33,294 nucleotides of DNA from positions 1-33,294 of the forward strand of contig CANQIS010000005.1 of the NCBI GenBank assembly GCA_947624115.1, read 5' to 3'. Position numbers and translations under genes: made by a program. Below the pieces are notes generated by a model that saw only the letters and a program-made list of their open reading frames with translations, was not told where the DNA came from and did no database searches. Origin of the DNA: an uncultured Bacilli bacterium (GTDB lineage: Bacteria > Bacillota_I > Bacilli_A > RF39 > UBA660). The first letter of the stretch is position 1; each line of letters opens with the position of its first letter. Below, in pieces: positions 18,161 through 26,370 of this stretch.

Positions 18161-18981
18161 TGGAAAAAATAGATAATTTTATAAATATAAGTCAACAGAT
18201 AAATAATCTAGTTGATAAAGAATTGAAAGATTATATTGTTGATCGATTGTTATGGTTAGAAAAAAATACTAAAATTGAATTTTTGGGTTTTATTGATGAT
18301 GAGGTAAAAGTAAAAGTATATTATGGTTATATTTCTTCGAATAGTCCAATTAAGTCGTCAAAGAGTGCTGAAGCTTTTTATTTAGATAATATCAATATAT
18401 ATTATGATTTTATTGTAAAATATAAGGAACATATTAATGAGCATGATTTGTTAAAAATGTTTCAAGATCTTCAAAATTATTTTACTGATACGTTTGGGTT
18501 AACAGGAAGTCAAAAGAAGCGTAATGAGGTGTATTGTGAGCATTCGGTTGAGTTGCAAAATCAAGTAATTGATAAAGATTTATTGTCAGTACATGAACTT
18601 GCTAAAAAAGGAGCTGCTATGTGTTTGGAACGTTCGGCTATTTTGCAAAATATTTTATCTTTACTTGGGCTAAATAGTTATTTTATTTATGGTAAATTAG
18701 AAAAAGTAGAAGATGAGGAACATAGTGTCGAATTACATTCTTATAATATAATAAAAATAACTAATGAAGATTATTTAATATATGATATTTCAAATCCACT
18801 TTCGTTAGAACATAATAATGAAAAATATTATTTTCCAGCTATAAATGTTATAAGTGAGGAACAATTAAATAATTTAATAAGTGGTCATAATTATATTTTT
18901 GATAATCGACAAGTTGAGAATTTATTTGATTGTCAAGCTAAAGTTTTAAATGAAATAAGAAGAATATATACAATAGGTTAG
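18160..18981 (+). CDS. Transglutaminase/papain-like fold protein in the Rnf operon
   Basis: Putative Cys-His-Asp triad: GAAMCLERSAILQNILSLLG ... EEHSVELHSYNII ... YLIYDISNP; GTG start coupled to the preceding stop. Confidence 0.7.
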   Translation: MEKIDNFINISQQINNLVDKELKDYIVDRLLWLEKNTKIEFLGFIDDEVKVKVYYGYISSNSPIKSSKSAEAFYLDNINIYYDFIVKYKEHINEHDLLKMFQDLQNYFTDTFGLTGSQKKRNEVYCEHSVELQNQVIDKDLLSVHELAKKGAAMCLERSAILQNILSLLGLNSYFIYGKLEKVEDEEHSVELHSYNIIKITNEDYLIYDISNPLSLEHNNEKYYFPAINVISEEQLNNLISGHNYIFDNRQVENLFDCQAKVLNEIRRIYTIG

Positions 18982-18990
18982 GAGAAAATT

Positions 18991-19626
18991 ATGCGAAAAG
19001 TTTTTAAAAAGTTAATTTATGAAAATCCTTTATTTGTTTTGTTGTTAGGTTTATGCCCAGCTTTAGCTGTAACAACAAATTTTGAAAGTGCATATATTAT
19101 GGGAATTTGTTTTACTATAGTAATTATTTTATCGAATGTGGTTATTAGTTTATTTAGAAAGTTAATACCAGAAAATGTTCAAATACCTACTTTTATATTA
19201 ATAATTGGGACTTTTGTAACAATTATTGAAATATTGTTAAATAGATTTTTACCTGATTTATCTAATAAGTTAGGTGTATATTTATCTTTGATTGTTGTTA
19301 ATTGTATTGTCTTGGGTAGAGCTTTATCGTTTGCTAGTAAAAATTCAGTGTTATGTACTCTAAAAGATAGTAGTTTGACTGGCATAGGGTATACACTAGC
19401 GTTGATGTTGATAGGGGCTATTAGAGAAATTTTAGGAACTAATACAATTACTTTTATGAATAGTTTAAGTAGTATTACCGGTTTTAGAGCTGTGTATAAA
19501 GTTTATCCTGATTTTAGTTTGCTTCCTAATCCAATATTTTCTTCGCCAGCTGGAGCATTTTTAATTTTAGGACTTTTAATCGCATTGTTTAATTATTTAA
19601 AAGGTGATAGACATGAATCTAATTAG
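18991..19626 (+). CDS. rnfE: Electron transport complex subunit RnfE
   Basis: ENPLFVLLLGLCPALAVTTN, IVVNCIVLGRA; order before rnfA. Confidence 0.93.
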   Translation: MRKVFKKLIYENPLFVLLLGLCPALAVTTNFESAYIMGICFTIVIILSNVVISLFRKLIPENVQIPTFILIIGTFVTIIEILLNRFLPDLSNKLGVYLSLIVVNCIVLGRALSFASKNSVLCTLKDSSLTGIGYTLALMLIGAIREILGTNTITFMNSLSSITGFRAVYKVYPDFSLLPNPIFSSPAGAFLILGLLIALFNYLKGDRHESN

Positions 19627-20182
19627 TTTATTTATTATTAGTTTGTTAACTGAAAATATTGTTTTAACAAAATTTTTAGGAATGTGTCCTTTTTTTGGTA
19701 CATCAAAAAATAAAAATAATGCTTTGTCAATGGGAATATCAGTTATGATTGTAGTGGTATTAGCTAGTTTAATTACATATTTTATAAATAATTATATTTT
19801 AATTCCGACTGAGACAACTTATTTGAAAACAATTATTTTTATTTTAGTAATATCTTGTTTAGTTCAATTAGTGGAAATAATATTAAAACAAAAGTTTAAG
19901 GGTGTTTATAATAGTCTTGGTATTTATTTACCGCTTATTACTACCAATTGTGCAGTATTGGGTATAGTTTTACTTAGTTCTAATAATGATTATAGCTTAT
20001 TGGAAACATTAGTTTATAGTGTTGGTAGTAGTTTAGGATTTACTTTAGTTATTTATGTTTTTTCTAGTATTAGAGAAAGATTAGAAACTTGTAATGTTCC
20101 TAAAAATTTTAAAGGTTATCCGATTGCGTTTATTACCGCTTTTATTATGGCGTTGGTATTTGCTCGTTATGTAGGTGTTTAA
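19613..20182 (+). CDS. rnfA: Electron transport complex subunit RnfA
   Basis: LLTENIVLTKFLGMCPFFGTS, LPLITTNCAVLGIVLLS, SIRERLE; SD AAAAGGTGAT before ATG 19613. Confidence 0.94.
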   Translation: MNLISLFIISLLTENIVLTKFLGMCPFFGTSKNKNNALSMGISVMIVVVLASLITYFINNYILIPTETTYLKTIIFILVISCLVQLVEIILKQKFKGVYNSLGIYLPLITTNCAVLGIVLLSSNNDYSLLETLVYSVGSSLGFTLVIYVFSSIRERLETCNVPKNFKGYPIAFITAFIMALVFARYVGV

Positions 20183-20304
20183 TGGGGTTTATAATCGTTA
20201 TTTTATTATTTATTTGCAATATTATTTTATTTAGAATAAATCATGTTAGAAAGAATTGTAAAAATTGTATAAATTGTATAAATTGTAAGGGGCATGAAAA
20301 ATGA
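20182..20304 (+). CDS. 40-aa membrane-anchored CxxCxxCxxC microprotein between rnfA and rnfB
   Basis: MGFIIVILLFICNIILFRINHVRKNCKNCINCINCKGHEK*; TAATG overlap with the rnfA stop and ATGA overlap with the rnfB start. Confidence 0.75.
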   Translation: MGFIIVILLFICNIILFRINHVRKNCKNCINCINCKGHEK

Positions 20305-20567
20305 TTGGTATATTAATTGTTACATTAACGGCGTTAGTTTTGAGTATTATTATAGTATTTTTAGATTCGAAATTAGCAATTAACAATAAAGAGCAAAATT
20401 TTATTGATTTATTACCTGGTTATAATTGTGGTGCATGTGGATTTGGTAGCTGTAGTGGTATGGCTAAAAAAATGTGTGAAAATATTAATAATTATAAAAA
20501 ATGTCGTCCATTAAAAGGTGATAAATTAAAGAAAATGGAGGATTATGTAAGTAAATATAATTTGTAA
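20301..20567 (+). CDS. rnfB: Minimal RnfB (TM anchor plus one 4Fe-4S domain, no ferredoxin domains)
   Basis: 88 aa: TM, then LPGYNCGACGFGSCSGMAKKMCENINNYKKCRPL (RnfB N-terminal cluster); in-frame stop at 20565-20567; SD AAGGGG. Confidence 0.88.
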   Translation: MIGILIVTLTALVLSIIIVFLDSKLAINNKEQNFIDLLPGYNCGACGFGSCSGMAKKMCENINNYKKCRPLKGDKLKKMEDYVSKYNL

Positions 20568-20703
20568 TATTATTTAAATCAATAGCTATATAATTGTAGT
20601 TTAGAATTTATATAGTTATTGAAATAGAAATATTTAAAAATTGTTTTATATTTTATTCTTTTATTTGCTTTAGAAGTTTGCTATAATAATAGTAGGTGTT
20701 AGT

Positions 20704-21729
20704 ATGAAAAATATATATGATAATAGTTTAAAAGATTTAGAGATGTATTTTGATACAATTAACGAGAAAAAATTTAAAGCTTTACAAGTGTATGATTGGC
20801 TTTATAAAAAGAGGGTAAAAAGCTTTGATGAGATGACTAATATAAAAAAAGATGTTATCGAAAAATTAAAAGATAATTTTAAGTTTGAAAGATTGGAAAT
20901 TATAAAACGTTTAGATGATGTTGATGTTCATAAATATTTATTTAAATTGTATGATGGTAATAAGGTAGAAGCAGTGTTGATGATGCATGATTATGGAACT
21001 AGTTTGTGTATTTCTACTGAGGTTGGCTGTAATATGAGTTGTGCTTTTTGTGAAAGTGGTCGATTAAAAAAAGTACGAAACTTAGAACCTAATGAAATGG
21101 TTTTACCAATTTTACAAATAGAAGATGATTTGAAAATTAGAATTTCACATGTTGTTTTAATGGGAATTGGAGAGCCATTTGATAATTATAATAATGTTAT
21201 GAAATTTTTAGATATAGTTAATGAACCAAAAGGTTTAGAATTAGGTTCAAGGCATATTACTATTTCAACTTGTGGTGTTGTTGATAAAATTTTGGAGTTT
21301 ATGAATAACGGTAAACAAGTAAATTTAGCGGTATCACTTCATGCACCAAATGATGAATTAAGAAATAAATTAATGCCTATTAATCGTGTTTATAATTTAA
21401 AAAAATTAATGAGTGCGATTAGGGAATATATTAAAGTAACTAATAGGAGAGTAACATTTGAATATATTATGTTAAGAGGAATTAATGATAATGTTGAGCA
21501 AGCTTTGGAGCTTTCAAATTTAGTTAAAGGAATTAATTGCTATATTAATTTAATACCATATAATGAAACAAGTCATATAGAATTTAAAAAAAGTAGTAAG
21601 GAGAGAATAATGGCTTTTTATGATTGTCTTAAAAAGAATGGTGTTAATGTAACAATTAGGCGTGAATTTGGTTCTAAAGTTATGGCAGCATGTGGACAAT
21701 TACGATCAAATTATGAGGAGGGAAAATAA
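20704..21729 (+). CDS. rlmN: Dual-specificity RNA methyltransferase RlmN (radical SAM)
   Basis: STEVGCNMSCAFCESG, GIGEPFDNYNNV, ITISTCGVV, LAVSLHAPND, GSKVMAACGQL. Confidence 0.95.
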   Translation: MKNIYDNSLKDLEMYFDTINEKKFKALQVYDWLYKKRVKSFDEMTNIKKDVIEKLKDNFKFERLEIIKRLDDVDVHKYLFKLYDGNKVEAVLMMHDYGTSLCISTEVGCNMSCAFCESGRLKKVRNLEPNEMVLPILQIEDDLKIRISHVVLMGIGEPFDNYNNVMKFLDIVNEPKGLELGSRHITISTCGVVDKILEFMNNGKQVNLAVSLHAPNDELRNKLMPINRVYNLKKLMSAIREYIKVTNRRVTFEYIMLRGINDNVEQALELSNLVKGINCYINLIPYNETSHIEFKKSSKERIMAFYDCLKKNGVNVTIRREFGSKVMAACGQLRSNYEEGK

Positions 21730-22463
21730 TGGAACATTATTATTTAACTGATCCAGGAAAAGTTAGGGAACAAAATGAGGATAGTGTAATTATTACTAAA
21801 AATCATAGTAATGAATACATAATGGCTGTTGCTGATGGTATGGGCGGACATAGTAATGGTGAGGTTGCTTCTAGTTTAGCAATTACGCATTTGGCTGATA
21901 ATTTTAAAGAATTAAAATCGATAGGAACTAAGGATGATGCGATTTATTGGATGCGTGCAATTACAAATGAAATAAATGCTTTAATTTATAAATATACTGA
22001 GGATAATCCAACTAGTAGTGGTATGGGGACAACTTTAGTTATGGCTATTTTGACTGATTCTTTTTTACTTTTTGGCAATATAGGTGATTCTTCAGGATAT
22101 GTAATTAGGAATGGGCAACTTCATAAAATAACAACTGACCATACTTTAGTTAATTTGTTAGTACAATCTGGTGAATTGACGGAAAAGGAAGCTAAGGAGC
22201 ATCCAAGAAAAAATGTTTTAATGAAAGCACTTGGTGCAAATGTTACTGCTGAGTTAGATATATTTGATGTTGAGAGTGATGTTGATGGAATATTTTTATG
22301 CAGTGATGGTTTAACTAATATGTTAGATGATGATCAAATTATAAAGGTTTTAAATTCGGATTTAAGTATTGAAGCTAAAGTTCAAAAATTAATTTATAAA
22401 AGTAATAATCGTGGTGGAAATGACAATATGTCAATCGCTTATTTAATAAAAAGAGGTGAGTAA
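21729..22463 (+). CDS. prpC: PP2C-family Ser/Thr phosphatase PrpC/Stp
   Basis: REQNEDS, VADGMGGHSNGEVAS, GNIGDSSGYVI, LCSDGLTNM, GGNDNMS. Confidence 0.95.
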   Translation: MEHYYLTDPGKVREQNEDSVIITKNHSNEYIMAVADGMGGHSNGEVASSLAITHLADNFKELKSIGTKDDAIYWMRAITNEINALIYKYTEDNPTSSGMGTTLVMAILTDSFLLFGNIGDSSGYVIRNGQLHKITTDHTLVNLLVQSGELTEKEAKEHPRKNVLMKALGANVTAELDIFDVESDVDGIFLCSDGLTNMLDDDQIIKVLNSDLSIEAKVQKLIYKSNNRGGNDNMSIAYLIKRGE

Positions 22464-22464
22464 T

Positions 22465-24240
22465 ATGGTAGTAAAGGGTCAAATGATTAATGAACGTTAT
22501 CAAATAATTAGATTGATTGGCGAAGGCGGTATGGCTAATGTTTATTTAGCTCACGATATAATTTTAGATAGAATGGTTGCAGTAAAAATATTACGAGGAG
22601 ATTTAGCTGATGATGAGAAATTTGTGAGAAGATTTCAAAGGGAGGCTATTGCTGCTAGTTCACTTACGCATCCTAATATTGTAGGTATGTATGATGTTGG
22701 TGAAGATAATGGTGATTATTTTATCGTTATGGAATATGTTAATGGTAAAACACTTAAAAGTTTAATAAAAAAAAGAGGTGCACTTACTTTACCGGAAGTT
22801 ATTGATATTATGAATCAATTGCTAGATGGGGTTAAATGTGCTCATGATAGTTATATTATTCATCGTGATATTAAACCGCAAAATATTTTAATATTAGATG
22901 ATGGTACTGTTAAAATAACAGATTTTGGAATAGCCACAGCTCTTAATAATAATGAATTAACACAAACTAATTCAGTTATGGGTTCAGTTCACTATTTACC
23001 TCCAGAGCAAGCTAATGGTCGAAATTCAACGGTTAAGAGTGATATTTATTCGATTGGTATTTTAATGTATGAATTACTTACCGGTAAATTGCCATTTAAG
23101 GGAGATAATGCGGTTGAAATCGCAATTAAACAAATGCGTGAGGAGATACCAAGTGTATGTTTAGTTAATCCTGAAATTCCCCAATCAATAGAGAATATTA
23201 TATTAAAAGCATGTGCTAAAAATCCAAAAAATAGATATGATAGTGTTGCTCAAATGCAAGAAGATCTTAAAACGGCTTTGAGTCCAGAACGTAAAAATGA
23301 AAAAAGAATCGTATATAAATATGATGAACAAGATTTAGATGAAACTCGTGAATTTGTGAAAGAAACGCGTGAAGAATTAAATAAAAATGTTAAAGAAATC
23401 GTCGATAATGATATGTGTGATGATATGACTGATAAAAAAGATGGTCAAGATAAAGGGCTTAATATAGCATTATTTTTAACGATAGTGGTATTTGGTTTAA
23501 TCGCAATTTTTATTATTGCTGCCGTAGTTATTTATCCAAAACTAAGTGAAGTTCCTGAGGTTAAAATTCCTAGTGTTGCTAACTTATCGCAAGAAGATGC
23601 TATTAAAAAGTTAGAAGATGCAGGTCTGACTGTTTATGATGATGTCAAAGAGGAAGCTAATAGTGAAATTGAAGAAGGAAAAGTAATTGGTACTAAACCT
23701 AGTGCTGATAGTACAATAAAAAAAGGTAATAGTGTAACTTTAATTATTTCAAGTGGTGAAGGTGGGTATACAATTTTAGATTATACTGGTAAAAATTATT
23801 ATGAAGTTAAGGCTGAATTAGAACTTCAAGGCATATATGTTATGATTGAGAAGAAGGATATTAGTGGATTGGAAAATAAAAATGATTTGGATCCATATGA
23901 AATAATTGATCAATCAGTTGCACCAGATACAAAATTATTTAATAATGAAAAAATAATTTTATATATACCTGATATTGTAACAGAATATCCTGATTTTGTT
24001 GGTGAAAAATGGACTGAAGATAAGGTTAGGGAGTTTTGTGATGCAAATGGTATTATTATCAATGTTGAATATCAAGAATCCGATGAGTATGTACCTGGAA
24101 CTGTTATTAGTCAAAGTAGGGCTAAAGATAGCAAGGTTGTAAGTGGTATGACACTAAAGATAGTAGTAGCTAAGGAAAAAGTTACAACTACAACTACAAC
24201 GACTACAACAACTACTACTAAAACTACGGTTGAGGAGTAA
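22465..24240 (+). CDS. prkC: Ser/Thr protein kinase with three PASTA domains and poly-Thr C-terminal tail
   Basis: GEGGMANVYLAHD, HRDIKPQNIL, DFGIA, TM helix, three PASTA-like repeats; SD GAGGTGAG before ATG 22465. Confidence 0.95.
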   Translation: MVVKGQMINERYQIIRLIGEGGMANVYLAHDIILDRMVAVKILRGDLADDEKFVRRFQREAIAASSLTHPNIVGMYDVGEDNGDYFIVMEYVNGKTLKSLIKKRGALTLPEVIDIMNQLLDGVKCAHDSYIIHRDIKPQNILILDDGTVKITDFGIATALNNNELTQTNSVMGSVHYLPPEQANGRNSTVKSDIYSIGILMYELLTGKLPFKGDNAVEIAIKQMREEIPSVCLVNPEIPQSIENIILKACAKNPKNRYDSVAQMQEDLKTALSPERKNEKRIVYKYDEQDLDETREFVKETREELNKNVKEIVDNDMCDDMTDKKDGQDKGLNIALFLTIVVFGLIAIFIIAAVVIYPKLSEVPEVKIPSVANLSQEDAIKKLEDAGLTVYDDVKEEANSEIEEGKVIGTKPSADSTIKKGNSVTLIISSGEGGYTILDYTGKNYYEVKAELELQGIYVMIEKKDISGLENKNDLDPYEIIDQSVAPDTKLFNNEKIILYIPDIVTEYPDFVGEKWTEDKVREFCDANGIIINVEYQESDEYVPGTVISQSRAKDSKVVSGMTLKIVVAKEKVTTTTTTTTTTTTKTTVEE

Positions 24241-24241
24241 A

Positions 24242-25078
24242 ATGATAGGAAAAATAATTAAATTAGTTAGTAATGATTATACAGTTTTAAGTGATAATAA
24301 ATATTATGTTTGTAAATCAAGAGGAAAATTTAGAAATTTAAATATTACTCCTTTAGTTGGTGATAATGTTAAATTTGATGTTGAAAAAAAATATATTTTA
24401 GAAGTTTTACCTAGATGCAATTTTTTGGTAAGACCACCAGTTGCTAATATAGATCAGTGTGTGGTTGTTACTAGTGTAAAAGAGCCAGATTTTTCAGCTA
24501 ATTTGTTAGATAAGTTATTAGATGTTATTGAATTTAATAATATTAAACCAATAATTTGTTTTACTAAGTTAGATAAATTGTTAGATGATGAAAAATTAGA
24601 AATAGTGAATATTATTAATTATTATAAAAAGATTGGATACGAGGTATATATTAATGATGAGTTGGATAAGATAAAAAAAATATTTGTTAATAAAATTACT
24701 GTTTTTACTGGTCAAAGTGGAGCTGGTAAGTCAACTTTATTAAATCGTTTAGATAGTAGTTTGAATTTAAAAACTGATGAAATTTCTTTAGCTTTAAATC
24801 GTGGTAAACATACAACTCGTCATGTTGAATTGATGAATTTAGGTGGTGGATATGTGGCTGATACGCCTGGATTTTCTGCAATAAATTTTTCAGATATGAC
24901 AAATAGTGATATTAGAGATAATTTTGTTGAGTTTAATTTATATCGTCATTTGTGTGAATATAAGGATTGTATGCATGATAGTGAAGGTAATTGTGAAATA
25001 AAAAGACAAGTAAATAATGGTGTTATATTGAAATCACGTTATGATAATTATTTAAAGTTTATTCATAAAGAAAAGTAA
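24242..25078 (+). CDS. rsgA: Ribosome small subunit-dependent GTPase RsgA
   Basis: CFTKLDKL, TGQSGAGKSTLLNRL, circularly permuted GTPase order, DTPGFS, CEYKDCMHDSEGNCEIK zinc motif; ATG 24242 preferred over tracked 24230. Confidence 0.95.
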   Translation: MIGKIIKLVSNDYTVLSDNKYYVCKSRGKFRNLNITPLVGDNVKFDVEKKYILEVLPRCNFLVRPPVANIDQCVVVTSVKEPDFSANLLDKLLDVIEFNNIKPIICFTKLDKLLDDEKLEIVNIINYYKKIGYEVYINDELDKIKKIFVNKITVFTGQSGAGKSTLLNRLDSSLNLKTDEISLALNRGKHTTRHVELMNLGGGYVADTPGFSAINFSDMTNSDIRDNFVEFNLYRHLCEYKDCMHDSEGNCEIKRQVNNGVILKSRYDNYLKFIHKEK

Positions 25079-25089
25079 TGGTAGGTGAT

Positions 25090-25740
25090 ATGATGAAGTT
25101 ATCAGTTTCTATTTTATCTTTTAAAGATAGGGTTGATGAAGTAGATTGTATTAATGACTTAGTTAAATGTAAGATTGATTTTTTGCATCTTGATATTATG
25201 GACGGCTTATTTGTACCAAATAAAACATGGAATATTACAGAAGTAAAAAAAATATTGCCTAATAATTTTAATAATTATGATGTTCATTTGATGGTAAATG
25301 ATTTAGACAATTATATAGATGATTTTGTTAGTATTAATCCTAAATATATGACATTTCATATTGAGGCAACAGATAATCCTAAAAAATATATTGATTTAAT
25401 TAAGAGTAATAATATAAAAGTTGGCATTTCATTAAAACCTTCGACTGATTTAGAGCTTTTAAAACCATATTTATCTTTAGTTGATTTAGTACTAGTTATG
25501 TCTGTTGAACCAGGCTTTGGTGGTCAAAAATTTATGGAATCTATGTCTGATAGAATTAATGAATTATATAAATTAAGAGCAGAAAATAATTATAATTATG
25601 TTATTGAAGTAGATGGTGGAGTAAACAATAATACAATTAATAGTTGTCAAAATTGTGATATAGTGGTAGTTGGTAGTTATATTACTAATAATAATTATCA
25701 AATAAGTATTGATAATTTAAAACTAAAAAAAGACACGTAG
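25090..25740 (+). CDS. rpe: Ribulose-phosphate 3-epimerase
   Basis: FLHLDIMDGLFVPN, DVHLMV, VLVMSVEPGFGGQKF, VDGGVN; start at 25090 or 25093. Confidence 0.94.
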   Translation: MMKLSVSILSFKDRVDEVDCINDLVKCKIDFLHLDIMDGLFVPNKTWNITEVKKILPNNFNNYDVHLMVNDLDNYIDDFVSINPKYMTFHIEATDNPKKYIDLIKSNNIKVGISLKPSTDLELLKPYLSLVDLVLVMSVEPGFGGQKFMESMSDRINELYKLRAENNYNYVIEVDGGVNNNTINSCQNCDIVVVGSYITNNNYQISIDNLKLKKDT

Positions 25741-25753
25741 TTTTCGTGTCTTT
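25729..25753 (+). terminator. Hairpin at the rpe 3' end (terminator-like, short T tract)
   Basis: AAAGACACG-TAGTTTT-CGTGTCTTT. Confidence 0.6.
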
Positions 25754-25782
25754 AAAGAAGAGTTTATATGAGGGGAAATAAT

Positions 25783-25878
25783 ATGAATTATAGAAATTTT
25801 CATTTCTATACTATAAGATATTCCGAATATAAACTTTTTTATTTATATATAACTATTATCATTAGAAAAAACTATTAA
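25783..25878 (+). CDS. Possible 31-aa aromatic-rich small protein
   Basis: MNYRNFHFYTIRYSEYKLFYLYITIIIRKNY* with GAGGGG SD 8 nt upstream; no homology evidence. Confidence 0.3.
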   Translation: MNYRNFHFYTIRYSEYKLFYLYITIIIRKNY

Positions 25879-25949
25879 ATTTTTGTCATAATTAAATAAT
25901 TTTAATTATTTTTGTGTTATAATAGATTAATAGGAATAGTGGTTAAATT

Positions 25950-26354
25950 GTGAAAAAGGCTAATAAAAATGTTACTTTTCTTTTGGTTATGGTACTTGTT
26001 TTAGTATTTGTTTTTAATATTCCATTGATTTTAAATGAAATATCATATAAATCAGAAAGAGAATATTATAGTAAACTACAGCTTTTTTTAAAAGATGTTA
26101 AAAGTCAAGATACCAATTCGTTTAAGTTAAGTAATGGTTGTGTAGATAGTAAGCTTGTTGATTCGGCTGATATTGGTTTTTCTTTTAATGATGAGGTTAA
26201 AGTTAGAGTTTTTCGCTCATCTTATTATTATTTGTATTGTGTGGAAACGGAAGATTGTTTGTGTGCAAAATATCAGCATACGACTGATATTGCTGAGGCG
26301 ATTTGTTGTGATGGCCCAGTATTTATAGATAATTTAAATTTTTGTAGAAATTAA
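25950..26354 (+). CDS. Cys-rich exported or membrane-anchored protein of unknown function
   Basis: N-terminal hydrophobic segment NVTFLLVMVLVLVFVFNIPLIL, then about 100 aa with seven Cys (YCVETEDCLCAKY, AICCDG, NFC). Confidence 0.7.
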   Translation: MKKANKNVTFLLVMVLVLVFVFNIPLILNEISYKSEREYYSKLQLFLKDVKSQDTNSFKLSNGCVDSKLVDSADIGFSFNDEVKVRVFRSSYYYLYCVETEDCLCAKYQHTTDIAEAICCDGPVFIDNLNFCRN

Positions 26355-26370
26355 TGTTAAAAGGTGATTT

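Noticed and set aside
19179-19385. Tracked - strand ORF of 68 aa
   Set aside because: Antisense to rnfE
20581-20640. Inverted repeat ATAGCTATATAA...TTATATAGTTAT downstream of rnfB
   Set aside because: AT-only-like stem with a wobble and no clear T tract; too weak to call a terminator or RNA element
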